Below are positions 1 to 9,432 of a stretch of 64,000 nucleotides of DNA, one piece after another. A program made the position numbers and the translations under genes. Origin of the DNA: Lunularia cruciata (Eukaryota > Streptophyta > Marchantiopsida > Lunulariales > Lunulariaceae). The stretch is taken from positions 46,725,493 to 46,789,492 of the forward strand of contig OX419759.1 of the NCBI GenBank assembly GCA_948567375.1, in the 5' to 3' direction. Below the pieces are notes generated by a model. It searched no databases, was not told the DNA's origin, and worked only from the letters and a program-made list of their open reading frames with translations. The number at the start of each line of letters is the position of its first letter. Position 1 is the first letter of the stretch.

Positions 1-700
1 TACTTTCGAGTGTCCCAACTGAAAGATAATCCAAGTTACTCTATGAAAGTTTTAAGTTAAGATCTCAAACTTGAGGTTTTGCTCAAGATCTATGTAATCT
101 AAAAAATCTACATCTCATTCAATCTCTCAAAATACTCTCATGTGTATGTTATATATAATATCACCTCAAAAATACCATAATGAACAATAAGGTATTCAAA
201 TGGATCCACATTCTCTAACATAAATTCAACACTCTCCTCTCCTAATATTCTCTCCAAGTGAGTTCTCATAGTCTCCTACTTGAGATAGAATTGTATTCAA
301 AACATTATATTATGTCTAGTAACGGAACCAAAAATGTGAGTAAACCTATATCTCACTCCGGATGAACCTCTAATGGCTATTAAGGTGATGCACCCTAGAC
401 CAAAAAGATAAAAATCTCAAATCAATCACACCCTCCAAGGCTAAACTCCAATGCACCTCCAAAAACTCAATACATTGTTCATAAGAGAATATAATGAGAA
501 AAATAATTGTAAATGAAAAGATAATGAGTATCTAAACCCTTTAATTTTTATAATTATGAAAAAACTATAATTTAAAATTATTGATCATGAAAATAATTCA
601 AATAGTTCAATTAAAAATTAATTAAAGTCTAAAATTCTAAAATAATTTCAAAAAAATAGAAAAAATTTCATACATAGATATCTTATTTTCACCTAGCAAA
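1..700 (-). mobile_element. Truncated Ty3/gypsy remnant: leader, primer-binding region and LTR
   Basis: Bases 1-334 align by eye with 51,697-52,047, the untranslated leader of the element at 44.9-52.7 kb. Both share the cue 'ggaaccaaaaatgtgag', which in the intact element marks primer-binding site then LTR. The LTR therefore starts at 335 here and can be followed, with growing divergence and AT-rich decay, to about 700. The gag-pol part would lie to the left of the window, because the element reads on the minus strand. It abuts the outer end of the left palindrome arm and has no counterpart outside the right arm. Confidence 0.75.
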
Positions 701-1321
701 TAAATCAAATATTATGATATATTAAAATTATAATTCTAACTTCAAAATATCTATATCTATTACTTGACTCTTTATCAAAACGGAACAGCCCATAAAATTA
801 TTGATTGTCTAAATGCTAGTCTTAACTTCAATACAGTTTTGGATGTTATATAAATTACGCTTAAATGGAACTTATCATTTGAAAAAATATATTGCATTAT
901 CACCTAAAATATTCAACAAAACTTGGCCCTTGAAGAACCCAAGAGCCATACCAAAATTATTGTCCGGATCTGACATACTCTGACATACTCGGTAATGTTT
1001 TAGATTCCAAACCATATTAGACATGTAGACTAGAACTCCAACATTGGGACATGTCCTAAAGGCCAATCCATTTAAGATTAGTCTTGGAATCAAAACACCA
1101 ACTTATGTTTTAAATTCTAGTGTATGTCAAAAGTTTTAGGCTGGTTCATGTATATTCTATATTCATATGATGCAATAATATAAATATCGATATCACATGT
1201 CATTGATCTGTCAAAATGCAATATCTTATATTTCTAGTCACCAATATAATTCTTCTTGACAAATATCTAAATTTTTTTATGTGAAATTAATAATTAGTTT
1301 ATAATTAACTAAATATTTATT

Positions 1322-1666
1322 TTAACAGAAAGGTTGATTGTAAGGAAGAAGTATCGCATGCCAATTTGAAATGTGATACAGGTTTGATACACTTGACCGC
1401 GTGTTACGAAAAGGCCGGCAACTTGGCTTTGACAGACCAAATGAGAGAAAGAGATAGGAAATTGTTCCAGCAAATACATCAACGATAATACTCATAATCA
1501 AATCGAACCAATTACAAATGCTGGAAAATGACTCCTGGGACGGCATCTTCGGTACGACCCGCGGCCTCCAATGACATCCTGTCTCATTATGTTCAGTTGA
1601 AGCATCTTTGACAATTGAACATGGCTTGGCTCTGTGGATGTGTTGTGTTCCCCAAGCAGAAGTCAT
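1322..1666 (-). CDS. Small ORF conserved in all three palindrome units (copy A)
   Basis: A 114-codon ORF with no family I recognise. Its core, VKDASTEHN-x2-GCHWRPRVV followed by SFSSICNWFDLIM, recurs in copy B (2,778-3,053) and copy C (32,464-32,688). All three begin in a region reading M(T/A)S or similar just downstream of a duplicated upstream sequence. The first 70 or so residues are conserved and the tail after FAGTIS is copy-specific. Conservation could simply reflect shared duplication, since the DNA is about 90% identical anyway. It may be an exon of a small gene or fortuitous. A test would be whether differences among copies are biased to synonymous sites. Confidence 0.3.
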   Translation of the reverse strand: MTSAWGTQHIHRAKPCSIVKDASTEHNETGCHWRPRVVPKMPSQESFSSICNWFDLIMSIIVDVFAGTISYLFLSFGLSKPSCRPFRNTRSSVSNLYHISNWHAILLPYNQPFC

Positions 1667-1843
1667 GACGTCTTGCCGTCATCTTCAAAGCCAGCTGTCG
1701 AATGACATGAGTACCTTCTGGAAGGACTGTACATATCATTCTGTAAAGACGGACCGAGTGACATTATAAGGACATTGTAAACCCGGTGACATATACGAGT
1801 AATATTAATATTCCATGGAAGCAGGATAAAAGTCCATGAAGTT

Positions 1844-1915
1844 CACGTGTGGTGGGATACGGGACCCGGTCCTGACAACATCATGGTCAGGCTTATGGAG
1901 TTTCCCTTTATAAAG
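1844..1915 (+). promoter_or_regulatory. Promoter-like block: G-box, small inverted repeat, TATA (unit A)
   Basis: CACGTG lies at 1,844-1,849 and TATAAA at 1,909-1,914, with an inverted repeat CCTGAC..GTCAGG between them at 1,871-1,891. The same arrangement and spacing recur in unit B. No convincing ORF follows downstream, so any transcript could be non-coding or belong to a decayed gene. Function is inferred from motifs only. Confidence 0.35.
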
Positions 1916-2415
1916 TGCAATTCGTCACGGTGCTTCATTTTTCTTTAATTTCTGTCCTGCAGTCTCGAACTCAGCGGCCTGCTTTATGACTGGTCTTATG
2001 ATATTGTAACATATACTCTAGTACTCGCGGAGAGAACGCGACATACTTAAAAGACCGGCGAGAATAGAAAGACTCAACAACCGTATAGGGATAAACCTAA
2101 AGATTTCGGATTTCTAAGCTTCATTAGGCAGAGAAAGATTTGCCACTCGGCAAGAGGCAAAATATTTAGCCGACTCCCAAGCGAGACATAACATCATAAC
2201 AACAGTTGGCATGGAATGAGTTCGTGCTCGGAGCCAAAGATCTTACATCGAGTTGGTGAATTCATGCTCACACCGGACTGACTCGCCATGCAAAGCTTAG
2301 GGCACCAATAAACCCGAAACGCAGGCTGCGGTTGCCGCTTCATATTTTACACTGCGATATAGGATAAAAGTTTGAACACTCTGATTCTATAACGTGTTGT
2401 CACCATATGAAAATT

Positions 2416-2799
2416 ATAATTATTTTTCTAAAATTTTTAAATTCTGATATAAAAATAAAACTTAAAATATTTAAATTAAATTGGCGATAATTAATAAAAA
2501 TAAAAATATATCAAATTTTATTTATAAATATTTACAAAATAAACATTATTTTTTGAAAATACAAATAATATTTATAAATATATAATTTATTTATAAATAC
2601 CATTTTTTAACTAAATCATAGAAGTGAAAAAATATCTAAAAAGACTATTCTCAAAGGAAAAACAATTGCGTTGAGAAGACTATAGATAAAAAGACCCTCT
2701 CAAGAAAAGAAACTAGATCTCAATTGAGTCAAAAAAGACCATGTTCCACATTTGGAGTTTCAAACCTAATTATAATATTAAAAATCAAATCTAATATTC
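2416..2799. other. AT-rich spacer between units A and B, no gene seen
   Basis: Strongly A+T-rich sequence without a credible ORF. It separates the two direct repeats and is absent from the right arm, so it may be a decayed insertion or the joint of the duplication. Confidence 0.6.
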
Positions 2800-3053
2800 A
2801 TAATAAAATTAAACCAATTACAAATGCTAGAAAATGAATCTTGGGACGATATCTTCCGTACCGCCCAAGGCCTCCAATGACATCCTTCCTGATGGTGTTC
2901 AGTTGAAGCATCTTTGACATATTGGACATCGCTTGCCCAAGGCCTCCAATGACATCCTTCCTGATGATGTTCAGTTGAAGCATCTTTGACATATTGGACA
3001 TTGCTTGACTCCGTAGATGTTTTGTGTTCCGCAAGCAGAAGTCGTGACGTCAA
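2778..3053 (-). pseudogene. Copy B of the small conserved ORF, with internal 24-residue duplication
   Basis: This copy carries VQYVKDASTEHHQEGCHWRP twice in tandem, from a 72-bp DNA duplication (in frame). It ends in SFSSICNWFNFIM as in copies A and C. The product would be 91 residues. The start region differs from copy A, and the frame downstream is lost sooner. I regard it as a degenerate paralogue. Confidence 0.3.
2863..3006. repeat. Tandem duplication of 72 bp
   Basis: The word 'gcccaaggcctcc' occurs at 2,863 and 2,935, and the following 72 bases are nearly identical between the two. It lies inside the small ORF of unit B and is absent from unit A and the right arm, so it arose after the A/B duplication. 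Confidence 0.85.
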
Positions 3054-3204
3054 TTCTCAGCATGTTTGCCGTCATTTTCAAAGCCTGCTGTAGAATGACA
3101 TGCGTACCTACTCTAAGGACTGTATACATCATACTGTCAAAGTCAGAAACCGAGTGATATTAAAGATGGAAACCGAGTGACATTGTGACATGGAGCCAGT
3201 CCAG

Positions 3205-3300
3205 GGCTATAATGTCCAGCTTTTTTTTTTCTCTCCATTGTACGGCTTGATGGGGTCTTCCCCTCCTTCGTTTTTACTACGCGGTCGCTTTTCTTTGTAG
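3205..3300 (+). mobile_element. LINE-like 3' tail fragment
   Basis: The stretch containing 'gtacggcttgatggggtctt' and ending near 'gcggtcgcttttctt' matches 32,268-32,335 and, inverted, 28,683-28,750, which are the outer ends of the LINE-like inverted repeat in the right arm. A run of T precedes it here. The insertion position in unit B differs from that in the right arm, so it is an independent insertion of the same family. Confidence 0.7.
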
Positions 3301-3373
3301 TGACATTGTAAACCCTGTGATATGTACAGTTATACTAATATTTCATGGTAGCAAGATAAAAGTCCATGCAATT

Positions 3374-3445
3374 CACGTGTGGTGGGATACTGGACCTGGT
3401 CCTGACAACATCATTGTCAGGCTTATGGAGTTTCCCTTTATAAAG
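3374..3445 (+). promoter_or_regulatory. Promoter-like block: G-box, inverted repeat, TATA (unit B)
   Basis: CACGTG is at 3,374-3,379 and TATAAA at 3,439-3,444. The inverted repeat between them, CCTGACAA..TTGTCAGG, has a longer stem than in unit A. In the right arm the corresponding sequence is broken directly after 'ctttataaag' by the LINE-like element. Confidence 0.35.
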
Positions 3446-3935
3446 TGCAATTCGTCACGCTGCTTCATTTTTCTTTAATTTCAGTCTCGAATTCAGCGGC
3501 CTGCTTTATGACTGGTCTTATGATATTGTAACATATACTCTCGTACTCACAGAGAGAACGCGACATACATAAAACACCCACGAGAATAGAAAGATTCAAC
3601 AACCATATAAGGATAAACCTAAAGATTTCGGATTTCTAAGCTTCATTTGGCAGAGAAAGATTCGCCCGGCAGTGGCAAAATATTTAGCCGACTCCCAAGC
3701 GAGACATAACATCATAACAACAGTTGGCATGGAATGAGTTCGTGCTCGCAGCCAAAGATCTTACATCGAGTTAGTGAATTCCATTCTTACACCGGACTGA
3801 CTCGCCATGCAAAGCTTAGGGCACCAATAAACCCGAAACGCAGGCTGCGGGTGCCGCTTCATATTTACACTACGATATAGGATAAAAGTTTGAACGCTCT
3901 GATTCTATAACGTGCCGTCACCATATGGAAATAAC

Positions 3936-5541
3936 GACAATATTTCTTTGGATCATTATAAATTTCATATTCTTTGATATAAAATGAATGAGTTGATAAA
4001 TTGAGAAAATTTGAACTAAGCCTGTTTACTGTGTCTGGTCTGCTTCCTCTGCCAGAGTTCTCGGATTTGTTTGTGATGGGCACAGGTAGACTGCAGTTAA
4101 CTTGAGGGGTGGACCCGTCAATTACAAACTCAAAGAGTAAAATGAATGGATTGTAGATTGTACGAGGCTCTGCAATGAGATCTCAATATTGTTCTCGTTG
4201 TTGTTCCTTTCCCCGAGGAAATTTTCTTGCCTGCCACAGAGATGCGGTATCTGCAAGAGAACAAATCTCACTACAAACACATTTGCAGTCTAATGTGTTC
4301 CGCTTAGTGGAATGCAGTGATCTGCCATTACAGTAGTGACCTATTACGATTGACACCGATCACTTGCACAACGTTGGAAGATTTAACATACCTATAATAT
4401 TGAGCCGAACACTGAACTTGAGTAGAATATGCTTCAGAATTCAAAGACATAGTCAATCTGACCCAGATCCTTTCAAGCTCCTCACTGTATTTTTTGAATT
4501 GAAATTCATTACCCTCAAGTTTATCAAAATCAATCATCTAACTAAAATGTCAATGTCGGCTATCAATGGGACAGCTAGCTAGTAATGTAAACCGGTACCA
4601 CCCGGCATGGAATGCCGAACTAACTCGCTAGAAGATGACCATTTTAGGGTTGAGAGCTCATCTAAATAGATTAGTTTTTGACCCTAAAATGGTCGTAGAC
4701 TGCAGGAGTGAGGCTGCATAACTAACTAGCTAGTGACAAAATCTTGTCACTAGTTAGTTACTACTCCAAACAACCCCAAGTTCATGCGCATCCAAACGCT
4801 GAGTAGTACAGTTAACGAACAAGCTACAACTCCAACAACTGCAAGATGACAGTCGAGGATAACTCGGGTTCAAATTCACTTAAACTATCGTAACTTAAGC
4901 TTCCAGATTACCAGCAAATAACCCGGTGCATGGTGAATTGGTCTCAGTCCAGATACTGTGAGAAAATGTACTGAACCCTAAACTGAATTGGAGGTTTGAA
5001 ATAAATTCTCTAATCTCCATTTGCAAAGATAAATCTCATTCCAAATTTCATGTCGCAGGACGTGAACTTCCTCTTTCTTATTCTCATCCAAGTGTACACG
5101 CATGTACGCACAAAGTGAAAAGTATTAAATATCGGTTGTTTGGATCTGCGTCAGAGATGTGTTTGTCAGCTGAACTTAATACTCTAATCGTACGACATAA
5201 GATATATTTCCAACAATTAGCGTAGGTGTTAACTCAAGGACATCCAAAAAGACATTGCATACTCCATCAACATTACTTCGGCTTCACAAAAGTTTTGTAA
5301 ATGAAATAGAAGTAAAATGTTATGATTGCACGAGAAAGAGCGCACCTTTCTGCACTATAAAAGGCCCTTGAAAGTAAAGCAAGAGCCTGTATAACATGGA
5401 CATGCACATACACAGCGTAGATCATAATGCGTTTCGTTCACTCGATTGAACGGAACATCGATACCTGTTGCACACATACAATACAAAAGTAATGATTTCG
5501 TCGTTAAACGTTTAGGACCTACACAGCTAGGACCTTCATTC
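3936..5541. other. Palindrome-arm sequence without a recognisable gene
   Basis: Short ORFs on both strands here are not preserved in the inverted copy at 27,300-28,340 and I do not call them. The block holds the MITE-like hairpin at 4,570-4,760 and otherwise only single-copy arm sequence. Confidence 0.55.
4570..4760. repeat. MITE-like hairpin inside the palindrome arm
   Basis: A perfect 14-bp inverted repeat (GACCATTTTAGGGT at 4,637-4,650 and its complement at 4,681-4,694) has a 30-base loop. Further out are partly complementary GCTAG/CTAACTAGCTAG words and, at 4,733-4,758, a second short palindrome around TAGTGACAA..TTGTCACTA. The right-arm copy (28,030-28,215) keeps the fold with a few mismatches, so the element predates the palindrome. 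No transposase is present; a non-autonomous DNA transposon is one explanation. Confidence 0.45.
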
Positions 5542-5670
5542 ATGTGGTGGCTATGGGGACTAACTCTCAAATTTGAGTCAGAACCGTCATGTGTTACCCC
5601 ATCGTCAAGTTACAAAAATTGAATCGGAATGACAACGAATATAGCATAATAAAACAGACTAATTACAAAG

Positions 5671-5943
5671 TCATGTAAACGACTCCGTACCCGAACAACC
5701 GACGGAAGATTTTTTTCCATTTCCGTTTCCCTCTCGTTGTTCCATTCGTCTAGGAAGACAACCACCACCGGAAGACTCTTTTCCTTTTCCTTTACCCTCT
5801 CGTGGTTTCTTTCCTCTCCGGAAACAACCACCGGCGGGAGATCCTTTTCCATTTCCATTTCCTTTTCCCCCTCCTTGTCCCTTTCCTTTCCCCAAACAAC
5901 TAGCGCCAGAACCTGTCCATATATGGTGCCAATTGACATTCAT
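5671..5943 (-). CDS. Gly/Lys-rich repeat ORF, copy 1
   Basis: A 90-codon ORF starting MNVNWHHIWTGSG, then about three imperfect blocks of GxGKGxx(S/P)(A/G)GGC(F/L) followed by basic residues, each block 20-22 residues. Cys recurs once per block. It is not a family I recognise. A second frame over the same DNA (5,610-5,939, beginning MSIGTIYGQV) is also open because the block length is near a multiple of three and lacks stops, so the frame is uncertain. The right-arm homologue starts at the same ATG but shifts frame, which argues against strong selection. Confidence 0.25.
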   Translation of the reverse strand: MNVNWHHIWTGSGASCLGKGKGQGGGKGNGNGKGSPAGGCFRRGKKPREGKGKGKESSGGGCLPRRMEQREGNGNGKKSSVGCSGTESFT

Positions 5944-6452
5944 GTGACGAATTGATGCAAATTTTGATCCATATCACGTTAAGCGTAATTTGGATCAGAT
6001 CTAGAACTCTCATGTGTTCCAACAGCTCAGACATTGAATTGAGGTAGTCCAGCGACCTTTAGATGACACGAACAATTACACGACATAATCACGAAATTGT
6101 CCAAATTGAATTCTATGTACGGCAAACGAGCATGATAACATTCAAGAAAATCTGCAATGATCGAAGCATCTTAGAGGTGTGAAAGGTATTCTGTAGTGTT
6201 TGAAACATCATGCACCAGATTTCTGAGGCGATGGGCTACTTTGCAGGGTGGAGGAAGAGCTGAGATCAGATCAAGCTTCCCCTGTAAACTATGAATGTCC
6301 TACTACACATGAAATATATTCATATGTGGTGGCTATGGGGACTAACTCTCAAATTTGAGTCAGAACCGTCATGTGTTACCCCATCGTCAAGTTACAAAAA
6401 TTGAATCGGAATGACAACGAATATAGCATAATAAAACAGACTAATTACAAAG

Positions 6453-6725
6453 TCATGTAAACGACTCCGTACCCGAACAACCGACGGAAGATTTTTTTCC
6501 ATTTCCGTTTCCCTCTCGTTGTTCCATTCGTCTAGGAAGACAACCACCACCGGAAGACTCTTTTCCTTTTCCTTTACCCTCTCGTGGTTTCTTTCCTCTC
6601 CCGAAACAACCACCGGCGGGAGATCCTTTTCCATTTCCATTTCCTTTTCCCCCTCCTTGTCCCTTTCCTTTCCCCAAACAACTAGCGCCAGAACCTGTCC
6701 ATATATGGTGCCAATTGACATTCAT
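6453..6725 (-). CDS. Gly/Lys-rich repeat ORF, copy 2
   Basis: Second tandem copy of the ORF at 5,671-5,943, 90 codons, differing by one residue in the CF(R/G)RG block. All three copies keep the start codon and the open frame, as expected for a very recent triplication regardless of function. Confidence 0.25.
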   Translation of the reverse strand: MNVNWHHIWTGSGASCLGKGKGQGGGKGNGNGKGSPAGGCFGRGKKPREGKGKGKESSGGGCLPRRMEQREGNGNGKKSSVGCSGTESFT

Positions 6726-7234
6726 GTGACGAATTGATGCAAATTTTGATCCATATCACGTTAAGCGTAATTTGGATCAGATCTAGAACTCTCATGTGTT
6801 CCAACAGCTCAGACATTGGATTGAGGTAGTCCAGCGACCTTTAGATGACACGAACAATTACACGACATAATCACGAAATTGTCCAAATTGAATTCTATGT
6901 ACGGCAAACGAGCATGATAACATTCAAGAAAATCTGCAATGATCGAAGCATCTTAGAGGTGTGAAAGGTATTCTGTAGTGTTTGAAACATCATGCACCAG
7001 ATTTCTGAGGCGATGGGCTACTTTGCAGGGTGGAGGAAGAGCTGAGATCAGATCAAGCTTCCCCTGTAAACTATGAATGTCCTACTACACATGAAATATA
7101 TTCATATGTGGTGGCTATGGGGACTAACTTTCAAATTTGAGTCAGAACCGTCATGTGTTACCCCATCGTCAAGTTACAAAAATTGAATCGGAATGACAAC
7201 GAATATAGCATAATAAAACAGACTAATTACAAAG

Positions 7235-7507
7235 TCATGTTAATGACTCCGTACCCGAACAACCGACGGAAGATTTTTTTCCATTTCCGTTTCCCTCTCG
7301 TTGTTCCATTCGTCTAGGAAGACAACCACCACCGGAAGACTCTTTTCCTTTTCCTTTACCCTCTCGTGGTTTCTTTCCTCTCCCGAAACAACCACCGGCG
7401 GGAGATCCTTTTCCATTTCCATTTCCTTTTCCCCCTCCTTGTCCCTTTCCTTTCCCCAAACAACTAGCGCCAGAACCTGTCCATATATGGTGCCAATTGA
7501 CATTCAT
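7235..7507 (-). CDS. Gly/Lys-rich repeat ORF, copy 3
   Basis: Third tandem copy, 90 codons, with Leu instead of Phe near its C-terminus (GTESLT). This is the copy nearest to the upstream exon-like sequences at 7,936-8,188, so if a spliced gene exists this copy would be its original 3' part. Confidence 0.25.
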   Translation of the reverse strand: MNVNWHHIWTGSGASCLGKGKGQGGGKGNGNGKGSPAGGCFGRGKKPREGKGKGKESSGGGCLPRRMEQREGNGNGKKSSVGCSGTESLT

Positions 7508-7935
7508 GTGACGAATTGATGCAAATTTTGATCCATATCATGTTAAGCGTAATTTGGATCAGATCTAGAACTCTCATGTGTTCCAACAGCTCAGACATTG
7601 AATTGAGGTAGTCCAGCGACCTTTAGATGACACGAACAATTACACGACATAATCACGAAATTGTCCAAATTGAATTCTATGTACGGCAAACGAGCATGAT
7701 AACATTCAAGAAAATCTGCAATGATCGAAGCATCTTAGAGGTGTGAAAGGTATTCTGTAGTGTTTGAAACATCATGCACCAGATTTCTGAGGAGATGGGC
7801 TACTTTGCAGGGTGGAGGAAGAGCTGAGATCAGATCAAGCTTCCCCTGTAAACTATGAATGTCCTACTACACATGAAATATATTCATCATAGAATAGAAC
7901 CTAGACATACAGAACAAAGTGTTGCGCAACCTTAC

Positions 7936-8061
7936 TGGAAAGGAAGCAAGAACAGGACAAAACTGAGAAGCATTGGGATGATCAAACCCATAGCTAGGCC
8001 GCAGATGTGCAGGAAGATGTCGACGAGATTGGTGCTTGCGCCCCGTCGTTCAGGAATCAAG
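7936..8061 (-). CDS. Candidate internal exon of a membrane protein
   Basis: On the minus strand an AG acceptor (TCATGTCAG) precedes 126 open bases that end at a GTAAGG donor. The encoded stretch includes LIPERRGASTNLVDIF and then a hydrophobic helix (about 20 residues, GLAMGLIIPMLLSFVLFLLP). It joins in frame to the 66-bp exon at 8,123-8,188. The right-arm copy keeps the acceptor but has a 2-base deletion after the RRxAST motif that breaks the frame. I do not recognise the family. A downstream join to the sequence after 'tttacag' at about 7,855 gives a stop, so the gene model is incomplete or the gene is dead. Confidence 0.3.
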
Positions 8062-8122
8062 CTGACATGACAGATTACGTTAATTTAGGTCGTTAGTTGT
8101 GCTCTGAACTTGGAAGATCAAC

Positions 8123-8188
8123 CTGGAAAATACGCATATTGAACGAAATAGTTGGGAAGCATCAGTTCCAATGCGAAGTAAACCTCCA
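8123..8188 (-). CDS. Candidate small exon upstream of the membrane-protein exon
   Basis: A 66-bp block bounded on the minus strand by TGTCACAG and AG|GTTGATC, encoding GGLLRIGTDASQLFRS and then ICVFS. Splicing to the next exon restores a Ser codon and keeps the frame. The right-arm copy (25,889-25,954) is also 66 bp with equivalent splice borders, and a third fragment at 9,970-10,124 retains it too. Conserved exon length and borders are the best evidence that this was once a gene. Confidence 0.3.
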
Positions 8189-8841
8189 CTGTGACAATAG
8201 ATGGACTTTAAATTTAACGCACGCACATGGACACCACGTGCGCCTGAGTTCTGGAACTGTATAGTTAAGCGGAGTTAAGCAGAACTTCGATGGCCAGTTG
8301 ACCTCAGCGATTTGACGTCAAGAACGTCAGACGAGCGCAGCGGTCTCTTTTAGTGTTTACAAGTCGCTCTGAAGAGACTTAATTGTTGTCAAGAATGTGG
8401 ATATGGTGAAAGGAAACCACGAACGTCAAGCTGTCCGTAAAGCAAAATAAGCATAATATTTAGGATACATGGCTTCATATATGCGTTAGAGTTGAAGCCG
8501 TCTCAAAATATCCAATCTCGGAATTGTATTGGAAAAACATGCAGACGATAAGCTTACCTGTAAACTCTGTGAATTTGAAGTCTCCTCGAAACTCAACCAA
8601 CAAGAAATCGATAAGATCCTAAGTATGTAGCTTCTGCCTCCGTGAACTGCCCAATGACCCAAGAAACGGTTTCTGCTCTCAAGTACGTTCCTTTCTCTGT
8701 CTATTCCTATATTTCGGACAGCGTCAATCTATTCCGCTCTCTCTAATCTATTTGGCCATCGATTCGTGCGGGAGAGACAGGTACTAGGAGTTTGATCTTC
8801 CGAGTTACTGGAAGGAACAACCAATCCAGTGTTGTGTTGCA

Positions 8842-9432
8842 GTGTTGCTTCCAGTATTGCTCCATTCCTCCTTGCAGTGTTCTTTCCTACGGTCACTTAT
8901 GTTGCTTCGAGTGTTGGGAGCGGCACTGGAAGCAAACCCCCTCCTAGTGTTCCTTTCGACGTTATTTCCTTCAGTCCTTGCTTCCAGTGTTGGAAGCGAC
9001 TGGAAGCAATCTCCCTCCCAGTGTTCCTTTCGACGTTATTTCCTTCAGTCCTTGCTTCCAGTGTTGGAAGCGGCTGGAAGCAAACTCCCTGCTAGTGTTC
9101 CTTTCGTCGTAATTTCCTTCAGTCATCTCGCACAACTAGGGTCTTCCCCCCACCACTTACTAGATATGCTATTGGAGACCTCTTTCACACATTGCACAAA
9201 CAGATTTTATTGTGTTTCCCCCTTCTTAGCTTCATTGGTGCTCGTTGTCAGCCTACTTTTTCCCGGGGTGTGTTTTGGGTACTCTTTCTATTTCTTTCGT
9301 GGTTACTTTGGACTTTTGGACCTTGAGCTTCTTTTTACACTCGCACTCATTTGTGCCTTGAGCATTTTTCTAATAATGGCCAATGCCTACAATATACATA
9401 AATCTTTTGTTTACAGAGTCTTTCTAATTTAG
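8842..9432 (+). CDS. Hydrophobic ORF spanning a 74-bp minisatellite, doubtful
   Basis: A 196-codon ORF with a repetitive Ser/Leu-rich first half derived from the minisatellite and a strongly hydrophobic second half containing two or three possible membrane segments (LASLVLVVSLLFPGVCFGY; LLFTLALICALSIFLIM). Because the repeat period (74) is not a multiple of three, a second overlapping frame is also open at 8,829-9,095. No homologue is recognised and there is no copy in the right arm. It may be chance. Confidence 0.15.
   Translation: MLLPVLLHSSLQCSFLRSLMLLRVLGAALEANPLLVFLSTLFPSVLASSVGSDWKQSPSQCSFRRYFLQSLLPVLEAAGSKLPASVPFVVISFSHLAQLGSSPHHLLDMLLETSFTHCTNRFYCVSPFLASLVLVVSLLFPGVCFGYSFYFFRGYFGLLDLELLFTLALICALSIFLIMANAYNIHKSFVYRVFLI
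8876..9130. repeat. 74-bp minisatellite, about 3.5 units
   Basis: The word 'agtgttc' plus following sequence starts at 8,876, 8,946, 9,020 and 9,094 (periods 70, 74, 74). Units contain the small hairpin GCTTCCA-gtgt-TGGAAGC. It lies just inside the inner end of the left palindrome arm, where the arms lose homology. Confidence 0.88.

Larger units (their letters stand above)
1320..2415. repeat. Direct repeat unit A in the left arm
   Basis: Unit A and unit B (2,800-3,935) share their order of landmarks: the small conserved minus-strand ORF, a G-box, a TATA sequence, and an end reading 'ctctgattctataacgtg'. The offset between landmarks grows from about 1.3 to 1.5 kb because B contains a 72-bp internal duplication and a LINE tail. 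The right arm has only one such unit. Confidence 0.85.
5542..7887. repeat. Exact tandem triplication, 3 x 782 bp
   Basis: The word 'atgtggtggctatgggg' begins at 5,542, 6,324 and 7,106, and the third unit ends near 7,887, giving exactly 782 bp each time. Only a handful of substitutions separate the units (for example ccggaaac versus cccgaaac, gtaaacgac versus gttaatgac), about 99% identity. The triplication is therefore much younger than the palindrome. The right arm has one diverged unit. Each unit contains the Gly/Lys-rich repeat ORF and upstream exon-like sequence. Confidence 0.95.
700..8740. repeat. Left arm of a large imperfect palindrome
   Basis: Read inverted, this arm matches 25,336-33,440 in the same order. 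Matched pairs are 860-1,000 with 33,180-33,300; 1,508-1,640 with 32,540-32,660; 4,560-4,760 with 28,030-28,215; 5,100-5,300 with 27,550-27,700; 8,160-8,330 with 25,740-25,930. In the 4,560-4,760 pair I count about 13 differences in 175 bases, roughly 92% identity, so the palindrome is old and not being homogenised. This arm is longer in places because it contains a direct duplication (units A and B) and a triplicated 782-bp unit that the other arm has once. Confidence 0.88.

Noticed and set aside
5737-5955. 72-codon plus-strand ORFs repeated in the 782-bp units (also 6,519-6,737 and 7,301-7,519)
   Set aside because: Antisense to the Gly/Lys-rich repeat; low-complexity Ser/Phe/Thr translation with no independent support.
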